From assembly GCA_022641835.1 (NCBI GenBank), contig CP048721.1, positions 310,001 to 374,000 on the forward strand: 64,000 nt of DNA, in the 5' to 3' direction. Made by a program: the position numbers and the translations under genes. Below, piece by piece: positions 56,690 to 64,000 of this stretch; positions within the stretch are counted from its first letter, which is position 1; every line of letters begins with the position of its first letter. Below the pieces are notes generated by a model, which was given only the letters and a program-made list of their open reading frames with translations, did no database searches and was not told where the DNA came from. This DNA comes from Petasospora fabianii (lineage: Eukaryota; Ascomycota; Saccharomycetes; Phaffomycetales; Wickerhamomycetaceae).

Positions 56690-58369
56690 TTACTGGGAAA
56701 CAGGGGTCGAGTCAGTTACCAATGTTGGAGAAATGCGCTTTTTTTGTTTCACTGGCGGAATGTGTACCACTGGTTCAGCGTCCTTCATCTCCACATCGGG
56801 CTTCTCTGATTTAGCAGCCGCAGCACCAGCTTTATTGACAGGTGTAGGTTTCACTTTCTTTTTGATCAAATGGTCAATCATGTTCATCACTGGCGCAGGC
56901 TTGCTTAATGGACTTGGAACCGCCTTCTTCGGCTCCTCTGGAGCTGCCAACGGAGATGATGGTATTGTTCTGTTCGTGGTAGTTGTGCTCACTGTGGAAG
57001 GTGATGTATTCTGAGATGTCGTCATCCCGTTAGCTTTCCTCTTTGCAGACTTTGGTGTTCCGGTTATCAATGCCTCCTCTGGAAGCAGCGTCTTGTAGTC
57101 AGCCTTGAGTGGAGCTCCGAATGTCTCTGGTGTGAAGCCAAGGCGGGTACAGAAGCCGTCGGCAGAACTTACGATGAGACTTTGACCATCGTTGTTCCAT
57201 GTAAGATCTGTTAGTGTCACATAGTGGATTCTAGAGACAGATCCAAGTTCCGTTGTGGATTTTGTGTCGAATATGTGTACTGTGTCTGCCGTTGCGACGG
57301 CATAGATCATCTTGTATGGAAGTTGAAATGCGTTTGACGTGGATGTGGAATCAAGCTCGTAGAAAATTGGGGAGAAGGATATGGCTAGTGCTGGTTTCTT
57401 GAATCCTGGAAGTTGGGCAATTGGCGCCTTATTGAGTCCCTGACGGGTATAGATGTACACAGTATTTGTAGGCTCATCCTTCTCTTCTGCTGAGGACTTG
57501 TAGATACCAGCTGGAGCGAGAAGAAGACTTCCATCAGGCGAGAAAGACAATCGACGGAAGAAGGACCTCAAGGATTCGGTCTGGTAGAGCATCGAAGATC
57601 TTATGTTGTTGAAGTCGAGCGGTGGAAGATCAGAAGCAACGGTCTCAGAAGTTTTACCAGAAGCAGCTCCAGGCTGTCTCATCGGCAGATCGGCTCTTGC
57701 GCTTTTCTGCAACACCGATACCTTCATATCCTTCCCGGTTGTTTTAAACACATGGATATGAACGGATCTATCCGCACTTTGAGTTGCAAGGAACTTTCCT
57801 CTTGGATCCCATGCGGCACCTTGGACATAATGAGCATGATCAGTAATCTGCATAACTTCCTGACCGGTTAACACGTCGTAAACTCTTGCCTTGTTATCAG
57901 TCGAACCAGTGATGATATACTTTGAGTCCGGCGACCAATCCAGTCCATAGATCTCCGAAGAGCTTGACCGACACAGGGTCTTCACAGTCCAAGACTCCAC
58001 CGCTTCTTCATCGGCCTCCACACCAAAATCACGGACAATGCGATCCGCTTTAGTCCATATCATGGCACATCCATCGTCTCCCGCTGTGGCGAGCATCGTG
58101 CCCGTTGGGTCGAATCGCACAGCATTGACGGCCTGTGTATGCTTTGAGAGTGTCGAGAGATATTCCACTTTCGTCTCACCTGGGGATGGATGAACGAGTT
58201 TCCATATGCGTACATTGTTGTCGCCTCCACCCGTGGCGAGTCGTTGGGATGGGGATGGAGATGGGGCCATATTCGTGCTCGTGATGGGAGACGCGGAGGG
58301 CTGGAAGTGTGCGGAGTAGACCGGTTGCTCACCATCGTGCCAGTGCACGGTGAGAATCTGCGCTTCCAT
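56690..58369 (-). CDS. CAC2: Chromatin assembly factor 1 subunit Cac2 (p60)
   Basis: WD40 subunit of CAF-1, which deposits H3-H4 onto newly replicated DNA. 559 aa (S. cerevisiae 468). N-terminal MEAQILTVHWHDGEQPVYSAHF is the conserved start of the propeller. About seven WD repeats follow: RLATGGGDNNVRIWKL, MLATAGDDGCAMIWTK, YIITGSTDNKARVYDV, FLATQSADRSVHIHVF, LLLAPAGIYKSS, MIYAVATADTVHIFD and LTWNNDGQSLIVSSADGF. The C-terminal 130 residues are Thr/Ser/Pro/Lys-rich and disordered. An MCB box lies close upstream, in line with S-phase expression. Confidence 0.94.
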   Translation of the reverse strand: MEAQILTVHWHDGEQPVYSAHFQPSASPITSTNMAPSPSPSQRLATGGGDNNVRIWKLVHPSPGETKVEYLSTLSKHTQAVNAVRFDPTGTMLATAGDDGCAMIWTKADRIVRDFGVEADEEAVESWTVKTLCRSSSSEIYGLDWSPDSKYIITGSTDNKARVYDVLTGQEVMQITDHAHYVQGAAWDPRGKFLATQSADRSVHIHVFKTTGKDMKVSVLQKSARADLPMRQPGAASGKTSETVASDLPPLDFNNIRSSMLYQTESLRSFFRRLSFSPDGSLLLAPAGIYKSSAEEKDEPTNTVYIYTRQGLNKAPIAQLPGFKKPALAISFSPIFYELDSTSTSNAFQLPYKMIYAVATADTVHIFDTKSTTELGSVSRIHYVTLTDLTWNNDGQSLIVSSADGFCTRLGFTPETFGAPLKADYKTLLPEEALITGTPKSAKRKANGMTTSQNTSPSTVSTTTTNRTIPSSPLAAPEEPKKAVPSPLSKPAPVMNMIDHLIKKKVKPTPVNKAGAAAAKSEKPDVEMKDAEPVVHIPPVKQKKRISPTLVTDSTPVSQ

Positions 58370-59080
58370 TGTACTGCTTAGTGAGACGTATCTGAAGTGA
58401 CTTGAAGAGGGAAAAGAGCACTACTGGGCTGCTAATTAGGCAGAGTATCCAAGAATACTGGTGATCGACGCGTCGGATGCTCCTAGATAATTTCGCGTTT
58501 TCGCGTCAGTAACCTAATAGCTTTTTTTGGTAAGCGCACACATACAACAGAAGAAATTTTCGGCCGTCTCTGAGATCTGTGCATTCTTTTCTTCCCTTTA
58601 TTCCATCAAGACTTGTGGCTGTCTCTGTTCTTGAAAAGAGCTGGTGTGGTCGATGAGGATGATATGTGCTGTGTGTGCTTCTGGGCAACATGCAGAAGCA
58701 GGCTGCCAGCAGCAGACACTACTACACGCATTCTCTTTGTCCAAATCTTGATGACAACAGATCTCTTCTCCAGAGGCACTACAAATCTCTTTTATATTGC
58801 ACATTATGTCAAATTACCATTTGTGACGGATTGAAACTACGTCCTCGTGGCGCCGAAATTGTGCAGAAAACAGTTGTGCGTATTAAGTTATGCGGGTCAG
58901 TCTTAGCGCCCTTTTAAATGACGGAGATGTTCATCCATCCGTCATTGGGCCGGTGTGTCCCAACAGCCCTTTGTATAATATATAGTGATATATGCATTCA
59001 TCATGATGTATTGATTTCTCATTATATTGTAACTGTCGTAGAGGTATGAGCGGAGATACAGGTAGACATGCGATGCGTGC
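58370..59080 (-). other. Intergenic, CAC2 promoter side
   Basis: 711 bases between the CAC2 start and the 3' end of the HAD-like gene. Apart from the MCB-like cluster near CAC2, nothing recognised; frames are at most 83 codons. Confidence 0.5.
58468..58506. promoter_or_regulatory. MCB/SCB-like cluster upstream of CAC2
   Basis: ACGCGT at 58468-58473, and TTTCGCGTTTTCGCGT at 58491-58506, which in reverse holds two overlapping ACGCGAAA motifs (MCB/SCB hybrid). All lie 99-137 bases upstream of CAC2. MBF/SBF binding is inferred. Confidence 0.6.
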
Positions 59081-60598
59081 CTATGGGATCCCAGCTTGTT
59101 GGTAAGCGGCCTGTTTCTGCTTTTTGGACTTTAGCGGGCCACCATCATGAATGATCTTGAAGTTGATGAGCCCAGTGACAGTGGTGTTGAATGTTAAATC
59201 GAAATCGACTTCTGTCCAATGATCTATTTGTGCAAACTCCTCCGGTGGACGAACTTGAGATTTACCCTTACTAGCAACGGGGAGAATCGATGGTGTAGTC
59301 AATGTTTGAGCCTCTTTGCCATCAGCTGGAGAGACTCTGACTGCAATATGGTCTTCATTGCGACCGACATGTGTGATTTTCCAGGTTTGTTGATTATTAG
59401 ACTCCTTGAGCTTCTGACTCAGAACTCTACCTGCGATTCCTCTAACAATAGGGATGTGGTCAACTTGGAACTTGAATGTGTGGATGACGTCCTCAGTGAA
59501 GACTTCTGGAAGGTTTGAGACAAGCTTGGAGATGATATCAGCCTTTGTGTCGTAGTCAAGGGTGTATGATGTGTAGTGTGTACTCTTGCGAAGTGACGAT
59601 GTTGCAAGTTTTGGTAGTGGATTTAGGTTATGCTGCTTCGTGATCAGCTCGTTATGGCGCTCAAGCATGTCCTCGACCACCAACCTTTCAGCCTTTGGAT
59701 CCAAGAATACTGGTTCAGTAAATACAGGGACCAACGTTGAGATCAGATCAGGTCTTACAGCTTCGGTATACTCATTCAAGCACTTTTGAAACCCATTCAA
59801 CTGACTTTTTCGATCATCATACAACACAACTTCCTTGATGTCAGGGTATGCATCCAGAACATCCACGAGTACATGTGTCTTGTACTCAATTGTGTTGGAG
59901 AAATCACCAGATCTCAACATCAATCCATCGAGCTCATCATAAAGTCCTTTGGACTTTAGCATCTCCTTCAATATATCAGCAAAAAGCTCTTGTCTGCGAC
60001 CAGTCATGACAATAGTGAGTGCCTCTTCATCCTCCAATGACATTCTTAGCAGTTCAACAACATCTTCGTTCCAATATCCCTCCCATGCCTTTTTCTGCTC
60101 CTCAACGAAGCCATCTCCAAGATTTCTCAACACGAGCACTTCTCTCCACCAACCACCAGTGGCAAGATGTTCTGCACTTGTGAGCATACCAACAGTAGCT
60201 TCATTGAAGAGTAGTGGGTTGGGAGCTGGTGATTTGAATAGTGTGTTGTCGAAGTCATAGACGTGAAACTTTGTGATATGTGAGTTTCTCGATGGACGGG
60301 TATCGCAGGAGTAGTATCGTACTGGGTCTGTCTTGGAGATCATTGGAGTGGTACGGTTGTGAGGGGTAGCTTTCTTTCGAGGTGGAAGGGATGAGGACGT
60401 CCTTGGGCGCGTTGTGCGTGGGTTGGATGCTCTGAAGGGCGGAATTAATTGGGGTTGGCCGTGGGATGATTCATCAAGAGATGTTATATGCTGAGATACC
60501 TGGGAGTGAGGTTGAGATTGTAGTGCCTCTGCGGGTGACGATGGATGTTCTGAAGCGTGAGTCATATCAGGAGTATGTGACCTCCTGTCTGAACTCAT
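59081..60598 (-). CDS. HAD-superfamily protein, Swiss-Army-Knife RNA-repair-like
   Basis: 505 aa. A disordered N-terminus (about 1-105, Ser/Pro/Arg-rich) and then a HAD fold: motif I HVYDFDNTLF with Asp about 115 and 117, motif II ALTIVMTGRR with Thr, and a late acidic motif EVVLYDDRKS. This resembles fungal HAD domains of the SAK RNA-repair-like family, in which the name comes from predicted tRNA-ligase-type RNA-end processing; to my knowledge no member is well characterised in yeast. The C-terminal half (about 300-505) is unassigned and ends in a basic stretch (KSKKQKQAAYQ). Phosphatase activity on RNA ends is a family-level guess. Confidence 0.75.
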   Translation of the reverse strand: MSSDRRSHTPDMTHASEHPSSPAEALQSQPHSQVSQHITSLDESSHGQPQLIPPFRASNPRTTRPRTSSSLPPRKKATPHNRTTPMISKTDPVRYYSCDTRPSRNSHITKFHVYDFDNTLFKSPAPNPLLFNEATVGMLTSAEHLATGGWWREVLVLRNLGDGFVEEQKKAWEGYWNEDVVELLRMSLEDEEALTIVMTGRRQELFADILKEMLKSKGLYDELDGLMLRSGDFSNTIEYKTHVLVDVLDAYPDIKEVVLYDDRKSQLNGFQKCLNEYTEAVRPDLISTLVPVFTEPVFLDPKAERLVVEDMLERHNELITKQHNLNPLPKLATSSLRKSTHYTSYTLDYDTKADIISKLVSNLPEVFTEDVIHTFKFQVDHIPIVRGIAGRVLSQKLKESNNQQTWKITHVGRNEDHIAVRVSPADGKEAQTLTTPSILPVASKGKSQVRPPEEFAQIDHWTEVDFDLTFNTTVTGLINFKIIHDGGPLKSKKQKQAAYQQAGIP

Positions 60599-60716
60599 TT
60601 TTTGGATGCTATTGGTGGCTGTAATACAATGAGATGGGTGCTCGTGGTGGATGCTGGGCCTAGGATATGAAAGATTGTGATCTCTCGCGATTTCTTGACC
60701 AGAAGTGTACTTTCAG

Positions 60717-60722
60717 ACGCGT
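60717..60722. promoter_or_regulatory. MCB box upstream of MHF1
   Basis: ACGCGT, 51 bases upstream of the MHF1 start and about 120 bases upstream of the divergent HAD-like gene. Likely G1/S element for MHF1; inferred from motif and gene role. Confidence 0.5.
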
Positions 60723-60772
60723 CTACCTCCACAACGCATCAACAATACTACTCGGCACCAGTCTACTATAGA

Positions 60773-61306
60773 ATGAAGGCTCTGACAGAAGACGAGAAGG
60801 CATTAGCTGCTGTGAGTATTTCTTTTGAAAATTTGAAGATTTTCACTGGTTGACTGCTATGGGGAAGCTGTGCAGATGCATGCTCGCACCTTCAGTATAC
60901 AACAGTACGCGCCCCTGGCCAGTTATCTCTTAATGCCACGAACTGCCACTAACACCACCCACAGCACTTGAAAGCCCGTCTGTGGCTTGCAGTTGGTAAG
61001 ATTGTTGAGGCAGAGGTTGCAGAACTATCAGCACCGGAAGGCAAACCGATCAAGGCAACGCCGCAATTTATTGCATCGCTAGTAGAATTGGTGTATAACC
61101 AAGTGATCCAGCTGGGAGAAGATTTGGAGAGCTTTGCACGCCATGCTAAGAGGAAAACTATTACACCAGATGATATGATGATGGTAGTAAGACGCAGTGA
61201 GGACTTGACACAACTGTTAAGAGAACATTTGCAAGTATTGAATGGCCGAGCGCTAGAGATGGAGGACGATGACGGGTTCGAGGACAACCTCTTGCAAGCT
61301 ACATGA
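60773..61306 (+). CDS. MHF1: Histone-fold protein Mhf1 (CENP-S), two exons
   Basis: Forms the MHF (CENP-S/CENP-X) histone-fold complex that binds DNA with the Mph1/FANCM helicase and at kinetochores. Exon 1 is 60773-60811 (MKALTEDEKALAA); exon 2 is 60965-61306; 126 aa (S. cerevisiae 90). The 153-base intron starts GTGAGT, has a CTAAC branch 12 bases from its end and ends CACAG. The joined sequence HLKARLWLAVGKIVEAEVAEL, then ATPQFIASLVELVYNQVIQLGEDLESFARHAKRKTITPDDMMMVVRR, is the CENP-S histone fold with the diagnostic FARHAKR loop. The tail beyond the fold is acidic and longer than in S. cerevisiae. Confidence 0.93.
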
Positions 61307-61580
61307 TTAGACCCCATTGAATTGAGCACTAAAAGAGATGCCTGAAGCCCGATAATGAAACGATTTTAATGACGACAAGAAAGCTGTAGTACTTAGACAG
61401 AGTGACGAACCGCTTGAGCCCACCATATTTGGGAACCTTCCGTATTAGGCCATTATTCACCTTTTTCAGAATTTTTCGCGCGCTGCCGTCTGGGCGAAAA
61501 GTTCACCAACACAACCGAAGAGGAGCATCTGTGAACTATCACCCTAGTGTTCTCACGCCAATAAGCGCTCCATCCTTGCA

Positions 61581-62429
61581 ATGTTTAGACGCTCACTGGG
61601 TGCTCTCACCCCTCTCACACGCACAGCATCAATCACACCAGTGCGTGCGCAGTCTACCCTCACAAAGCTTGGGGCTTCGACGCCCGTTTCCAACCCAGAG
61701 CTCGAGATCAAGCGTATTGTTCCAGCACACAAGACCTTTTACACACCCAACGCCGAGCATAACAACAACCTGAACGAGCTCAAGGCTCTCGAGAGAAAGT
61801 ATACAGACCTTCCACGTGTCTCCAATGTGCAGGGTAAATGGCTCTCGCTTCAACAGTACGAGCCTATCGGTGGTGGTGAGCGTCTCAAGGCCTCTCAGCA
61901 CCAAGAGCTCATCAAAATCTTGAACAGACTTAACGCCATCGATCCACAACTCAGACCAGCAGAAGTTGATGAACTTCTCACAAAATACTCCAGATCCTCC
62001 ACCATCAACGAGTCCGGAAAGACTCTCCAACTCCTCGACCAGTTTGGCCGTTCCAAGACTGTGAGTGGAAGAAAATCCTCTACAGCGGTTGTCTACCTCG
62101 TCAAGGGCCAAGGTGAGATTCTCGTCAACAACAAATCTATCAACCAGCACTTCCCAGAGCTCACACACAGACAAGAGATTTTGTACCCACTCCAGGTTGT
62201 GGAAGCCGAGGCCGACTACAACATCTTTGCCATTGTTCATGGTGGTGGCCCAACAGGTCAGGCTGGTGCCATTGCTGGTGCCATTGCCAAGGGTCTTGTT
62301 GTACACAATCCATTGCTTAAGCCAAGATTATACAAGGCTGGCTGTATGACTAGAGATCACAGAAGAGTTGAGAGAAAGAAGCCAGGTAAGGTCAAATCTA
62401 GAAAGTCTCCAACTTGGGTCAAACGTTGA
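61581..62429 (+). CDS. MRPS9: Mitochondrial ribosomal small-subunit protein uS9m
   Basis: 282 aa (S. cerevisiae Mrps9 278). An Arg/Ser/Thr-rich mitochondrial presequence (MFRRSLGALTPLTRTASITPVRA), then the mitochondrial-specific N-terminal part, and the universal uS9 domain at about 155-282: GRSKTVSGRKSSTAVVYLVKGQGEILVNNKSI, FAIVHGGGPTGQAGAIAGAIAKGLV, CMTRDHRRVERKKPGKVKSRKSPTWVKR. The invariant basic C-terminal end, whose last Arg reaches the P-site tRNA in ribosomes, is kept (KR end). In S. cerevisiae it is YBR146W, a few genes from RIB7-RPB5, so it may belong to the same ancestral block. Confidence 0.97.
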   Translation: MFRRSLGALTPLTRTASITPVRAQSTLTKLGASTPVSNPELEIKRIVPAHKTFYTPNAEHNNNLNELKALERKYTDLPRVSNVQGKWLSLQQYEPIGGGERLKASQHQELIKILNRLNAIDPQLRPAEVDELLTKYSRSSTINESGKTLQLLDQFGRSKTVSGRKSSTAVVYLVKGQGEILVNNKSINQHFPELTHRQEILYPLQVVEAEADYNIFAIVHGGGPTGQAGAIAGAIAKGLVVHNPLLKPRLYKAGCMTRDHRRVERKKPGKVKSRKSPTWVKR

Positions 62430-62578
62430 TGTTGTTGGTGTTTGTATATACTATTTTCCAAAAGAAGAAGCAGGTGAAGGGAGAGCATTACACGATCATG
62501 TATTTATGAACAAGGCCAAGTCGTAAGATTAGACTAGACTATGCAGTGTATTTGCCCTAGCTAGCTAAGGAGTGGTAG

Positions 62579-64000
62579 TTAGAGCGCTTCAGAAAGACCA
62601 GAGATGAAGTCAGTGTCACCCAGGGCCCTAGCTCTAGCAAAAGCGGCAGTCAAGATGGAAGCATGGGACCAAGTCAACTGGTGAGCACCCTGTTCTTCAC
62701 CAGTGTACTTGTTGAACTGCTCAGAGTATTTGAAACCATCGCCATAGTGCTTGACAGTTCTCAAAAACGCATCACCCCAACCATAAAGTTTCTGAACCGC
62801 CTCGTCAAAGTCTTCACCATGGAGAGAGTCCTTGGTTTCATCAACATCAGTAAAGAACTTCCAGAATGGTAAACTGATTGGACTCAACACGATCTCACCA
62901 TTATCTTCAAATGCTTTACCAATGGTGTAAAAATACTCAGCAAAGGCAGCACACGACAGGAACCATGGGTTACCTTCAGAAGAGTCATAACCATCATAGA
63001 CATCCTCTGGGTATCTACCAGTTGGTGGAGCAAGTGGGAGACCCTGATCATCAGTGGTGACATTACTGATTGGGAAGACATCAAAGAAACTTGTGACAAC
63101 CTCGTAGGCAGTGGAGAGAACGTAGGCGTCAGTTGGAGCAAAAACGGAGTCTGCGCGGTAGGCATGGTTGATGGCAAGGATAACACTGACATCCTTGTTC
63201 GAAACTTTGCCCTTTCCAACCTCAAGAGAAACTTTGATAAAGTTGTTTGTATTGTCATAAAATTCATTCAATGTCTTTTGAATTTCCCAAGCGATAGAAC
63301 CATATTTCTGAGCTTCCTCTGTGTAATTCTTGGAGCTCATAAAGTCAGCAGCATCAAGGAAGGCCTTTCTTTGCACAAATCTGTTAAAGAAGTGAGTGCC
63401 GTTAACTTCTTCCCAAGGATCAAAGTTATCATTCTGCCATTCCGCTTCAAGATAGTCCAAATCAGTTTTGACAACGTCCCAAAGCCCATAGACGTCACCA
63501 TCATAGAGATCGTTGTACTTGAGAAGCGTGGAAACTCTTAAAGCCGGTCCATCATTCTGTGGACGACCCCAACTTCCTTGATATCCAGAGTTGTTTCCCA
63601 AGTAGTATTTTGGTTCACCAATACCACCGATAGCGGTTGGATCTTCCTGTTCAAACTTGGAGTTCGAAATGTACTCAGTCAAATGTTGGGCAATGAGATC
63701 CTTTTCTGAGTTTCCATCAGGGAAAGCAGCATAAAGATCAATAAGACAGTCATAAACGAGAGCAGCATCACGAGTCCAGTGGTAGGCATAATCTGGATGG
63801 ACCCATGATTGAGCGGCAATGACAAGACCTGGGACTGAGCCATTCACTGATATGTTGTCAAGAATGACAGTTTTGGAGTTTGGTGACTGTGAAGAAGTAT
63901 TTGCCGGGTTAAGCCATTCAGTGATGTCATCATAGAAGCCAGAAGGTGAGATGAGAGCACTGCTAAAAGTAGGAGTACTTGTACTCGAGGAGTCTTGCGA
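62579..64000 (-). CDS. GH15 glucoamylase, 5' end outside window
   Basis: Glucan 1,4-alpha-glucosidase releasing glucose from starch or glycogen ends. 473 residues visible; the frame stays open to the window end, so the N-terminus (and any signal peptide) lies beyond. A Ser/Thr-rich segment at the visible start could be a glycosylated linker. GH15 catalytic (alpha/alpha)6 barrel: YHWTRDAALVYDCL, GIGEPKYY...GSWGRPQNDGPALR, WEEVNGTHFFNRFVQR (catalytic acid Glu in WEEV) and GEEQGAHQLTWSHASILTAAF (catalytic base Glu in GEEQ). Nothing essential is lost in the visible part. S. cerevisiae Sga1 (sporulation, intracellular) and secreted yeast Gla/Glu1 enzymes share this domain; location cannot be decided without the N-terminus. 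Confidence 0.94.
   Translation of the reverse strand, partial: SQDSSSTSTPTFSSALISPSGFYDDITEWLNPANTSSQSPNSKTVILDNISVNGSVPGLVIAAQSWVHPDYAYHWTRDAALVYDCLIDLYAAFPDGNSEKDLIAQHLTEYISNSKFEQEDPTAIGGIGEPKYYLGNNSGYQGSWGRPQNDGPALRVSTLLKYNDLYDGDVYGLWDVVKTDLDYLEAEWQNDNFDPWEEVNGTHFFNRFVQRKAFLDAADFMSSKNYTEEAQKYGSIAWEIQKTLNEFYDNTNNFIKVSLEVGKGKVSNKDVSVILAINHAYRADSVFAPTDAYVLSTAYEVVTSFFDVFPISNVTTDDQGLPLAPPTGRYPEDVYDGYDSSEGNPWFLSCAAFAEYFYTIGKAFEDNGEIVLSPISLPFWKFFTDVDETKDSLHGEDFDEAVQKLYGWGDAFLRTVKHYGDGFKYSEQFNKYTGEEQGAHQLTWSHASILTAAFARARALGDTDFISGLSEAL

Noticed and set aside
21273-61306. DUF1 and MHF1 as a conserved pair (neighbours in S. cerevisiae)
   Set aside because: They are about 37 kb apart here, so at most a weak trace of old linkage.
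1-64000. Transposons, LTRs, virus-derived elements, CRISPR arrays, further tRNA genes
   Set aside because: No reverse transcriptase, integrase, transposase or capsid-like frames; no long direct repeats noticed; only one tRNA B box with a full cloverleaf was found. Degenerate solo LTRs could escape reading by eye.

Overview
The window is nuclear DNA from a budding yeast (Saccharomycotina). Genes are compact and mostly uninterrupted. The few introns are short, with yeast-type 5' sites (GTAAGT, GTACGT, GTATGT, GTGAGT) and TACTAAC/CTAAC-like branch sites. Nearly every product has a Saccharomyces cerevisiae counterpart. CTG falls at conserved leucines, for example in the leucine-rich repeats of adenylate cyclase and in RPB11, so CTG reads as Leu. 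That argues against the CUG-Ser and CUG-Ala clades. A moderately GC-rich yeast of the Phaffomycetales or Pichiales type would fit, but the genus cannot be fixed from the sequence alone.

Layout. 0-19 kb: 3' part of adenylate cyclase CYR1, palmitoyltransferase PFA4, an Ebp1/Cdb4-type protein, ARG7, RCO1, PDS5 and a formate/nitrite-type transporter. 19-33 kb: a DUF1769 protein, tRNA-Thr(AGU), the WD40 protein DUF1, SIN3 (four exons), RPB11 and the polo kinase CDC5. 33-48 kb: a 2.3-kb non-coding gap, a BAR-PH-ArfGAP protein (AGE1-like), an SPS1-like kinase, an ECM33/SPS2-family wall protein, a small membrane protein, cytosine deaminase FCY1, a secreted alkaline phosphatase and a Zn2Cys6 regulator. 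48-64 kb: carboxypeptidase Y, a degenerate RNase III protein with two dsRNA-binding-like domains, an MFAP1/SPP381 splicing factor, RIB7, RPB5, SAP30, CUE1, CAC2, a HAD-like protein, MHF1, MRPS9 and a GH15 glucoamylase cut by the window end.

How the genes relate. Three Sin3-Rpd3 deacetylase subunits (RCO1, SIN3, SAP30) lie within about 46 kb. PDS5, CAC2 and MHF1 act on replicating or mitotic chromosomes and each has an ACGCGT (MCB) motif close upstream. CDC5 has a textbook Mcm1-Forkhead composite site. From memory of the S. cerevisiae map, several neighbour pairs or triplets are conserved: RCO1-PDS5, SIN3-RPB11, AGE1-SPS1-SPS2, SPP381-RIB7-RPB5 and SAP30-CUE1.

The least ordinary gene is at 50424-51995. 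It has an RNase III/Dicer-like layout, but most catalytic acidic residues appear to be replaced. No mobile elements, virus-derived sequences or CRISPR arrays were seen.
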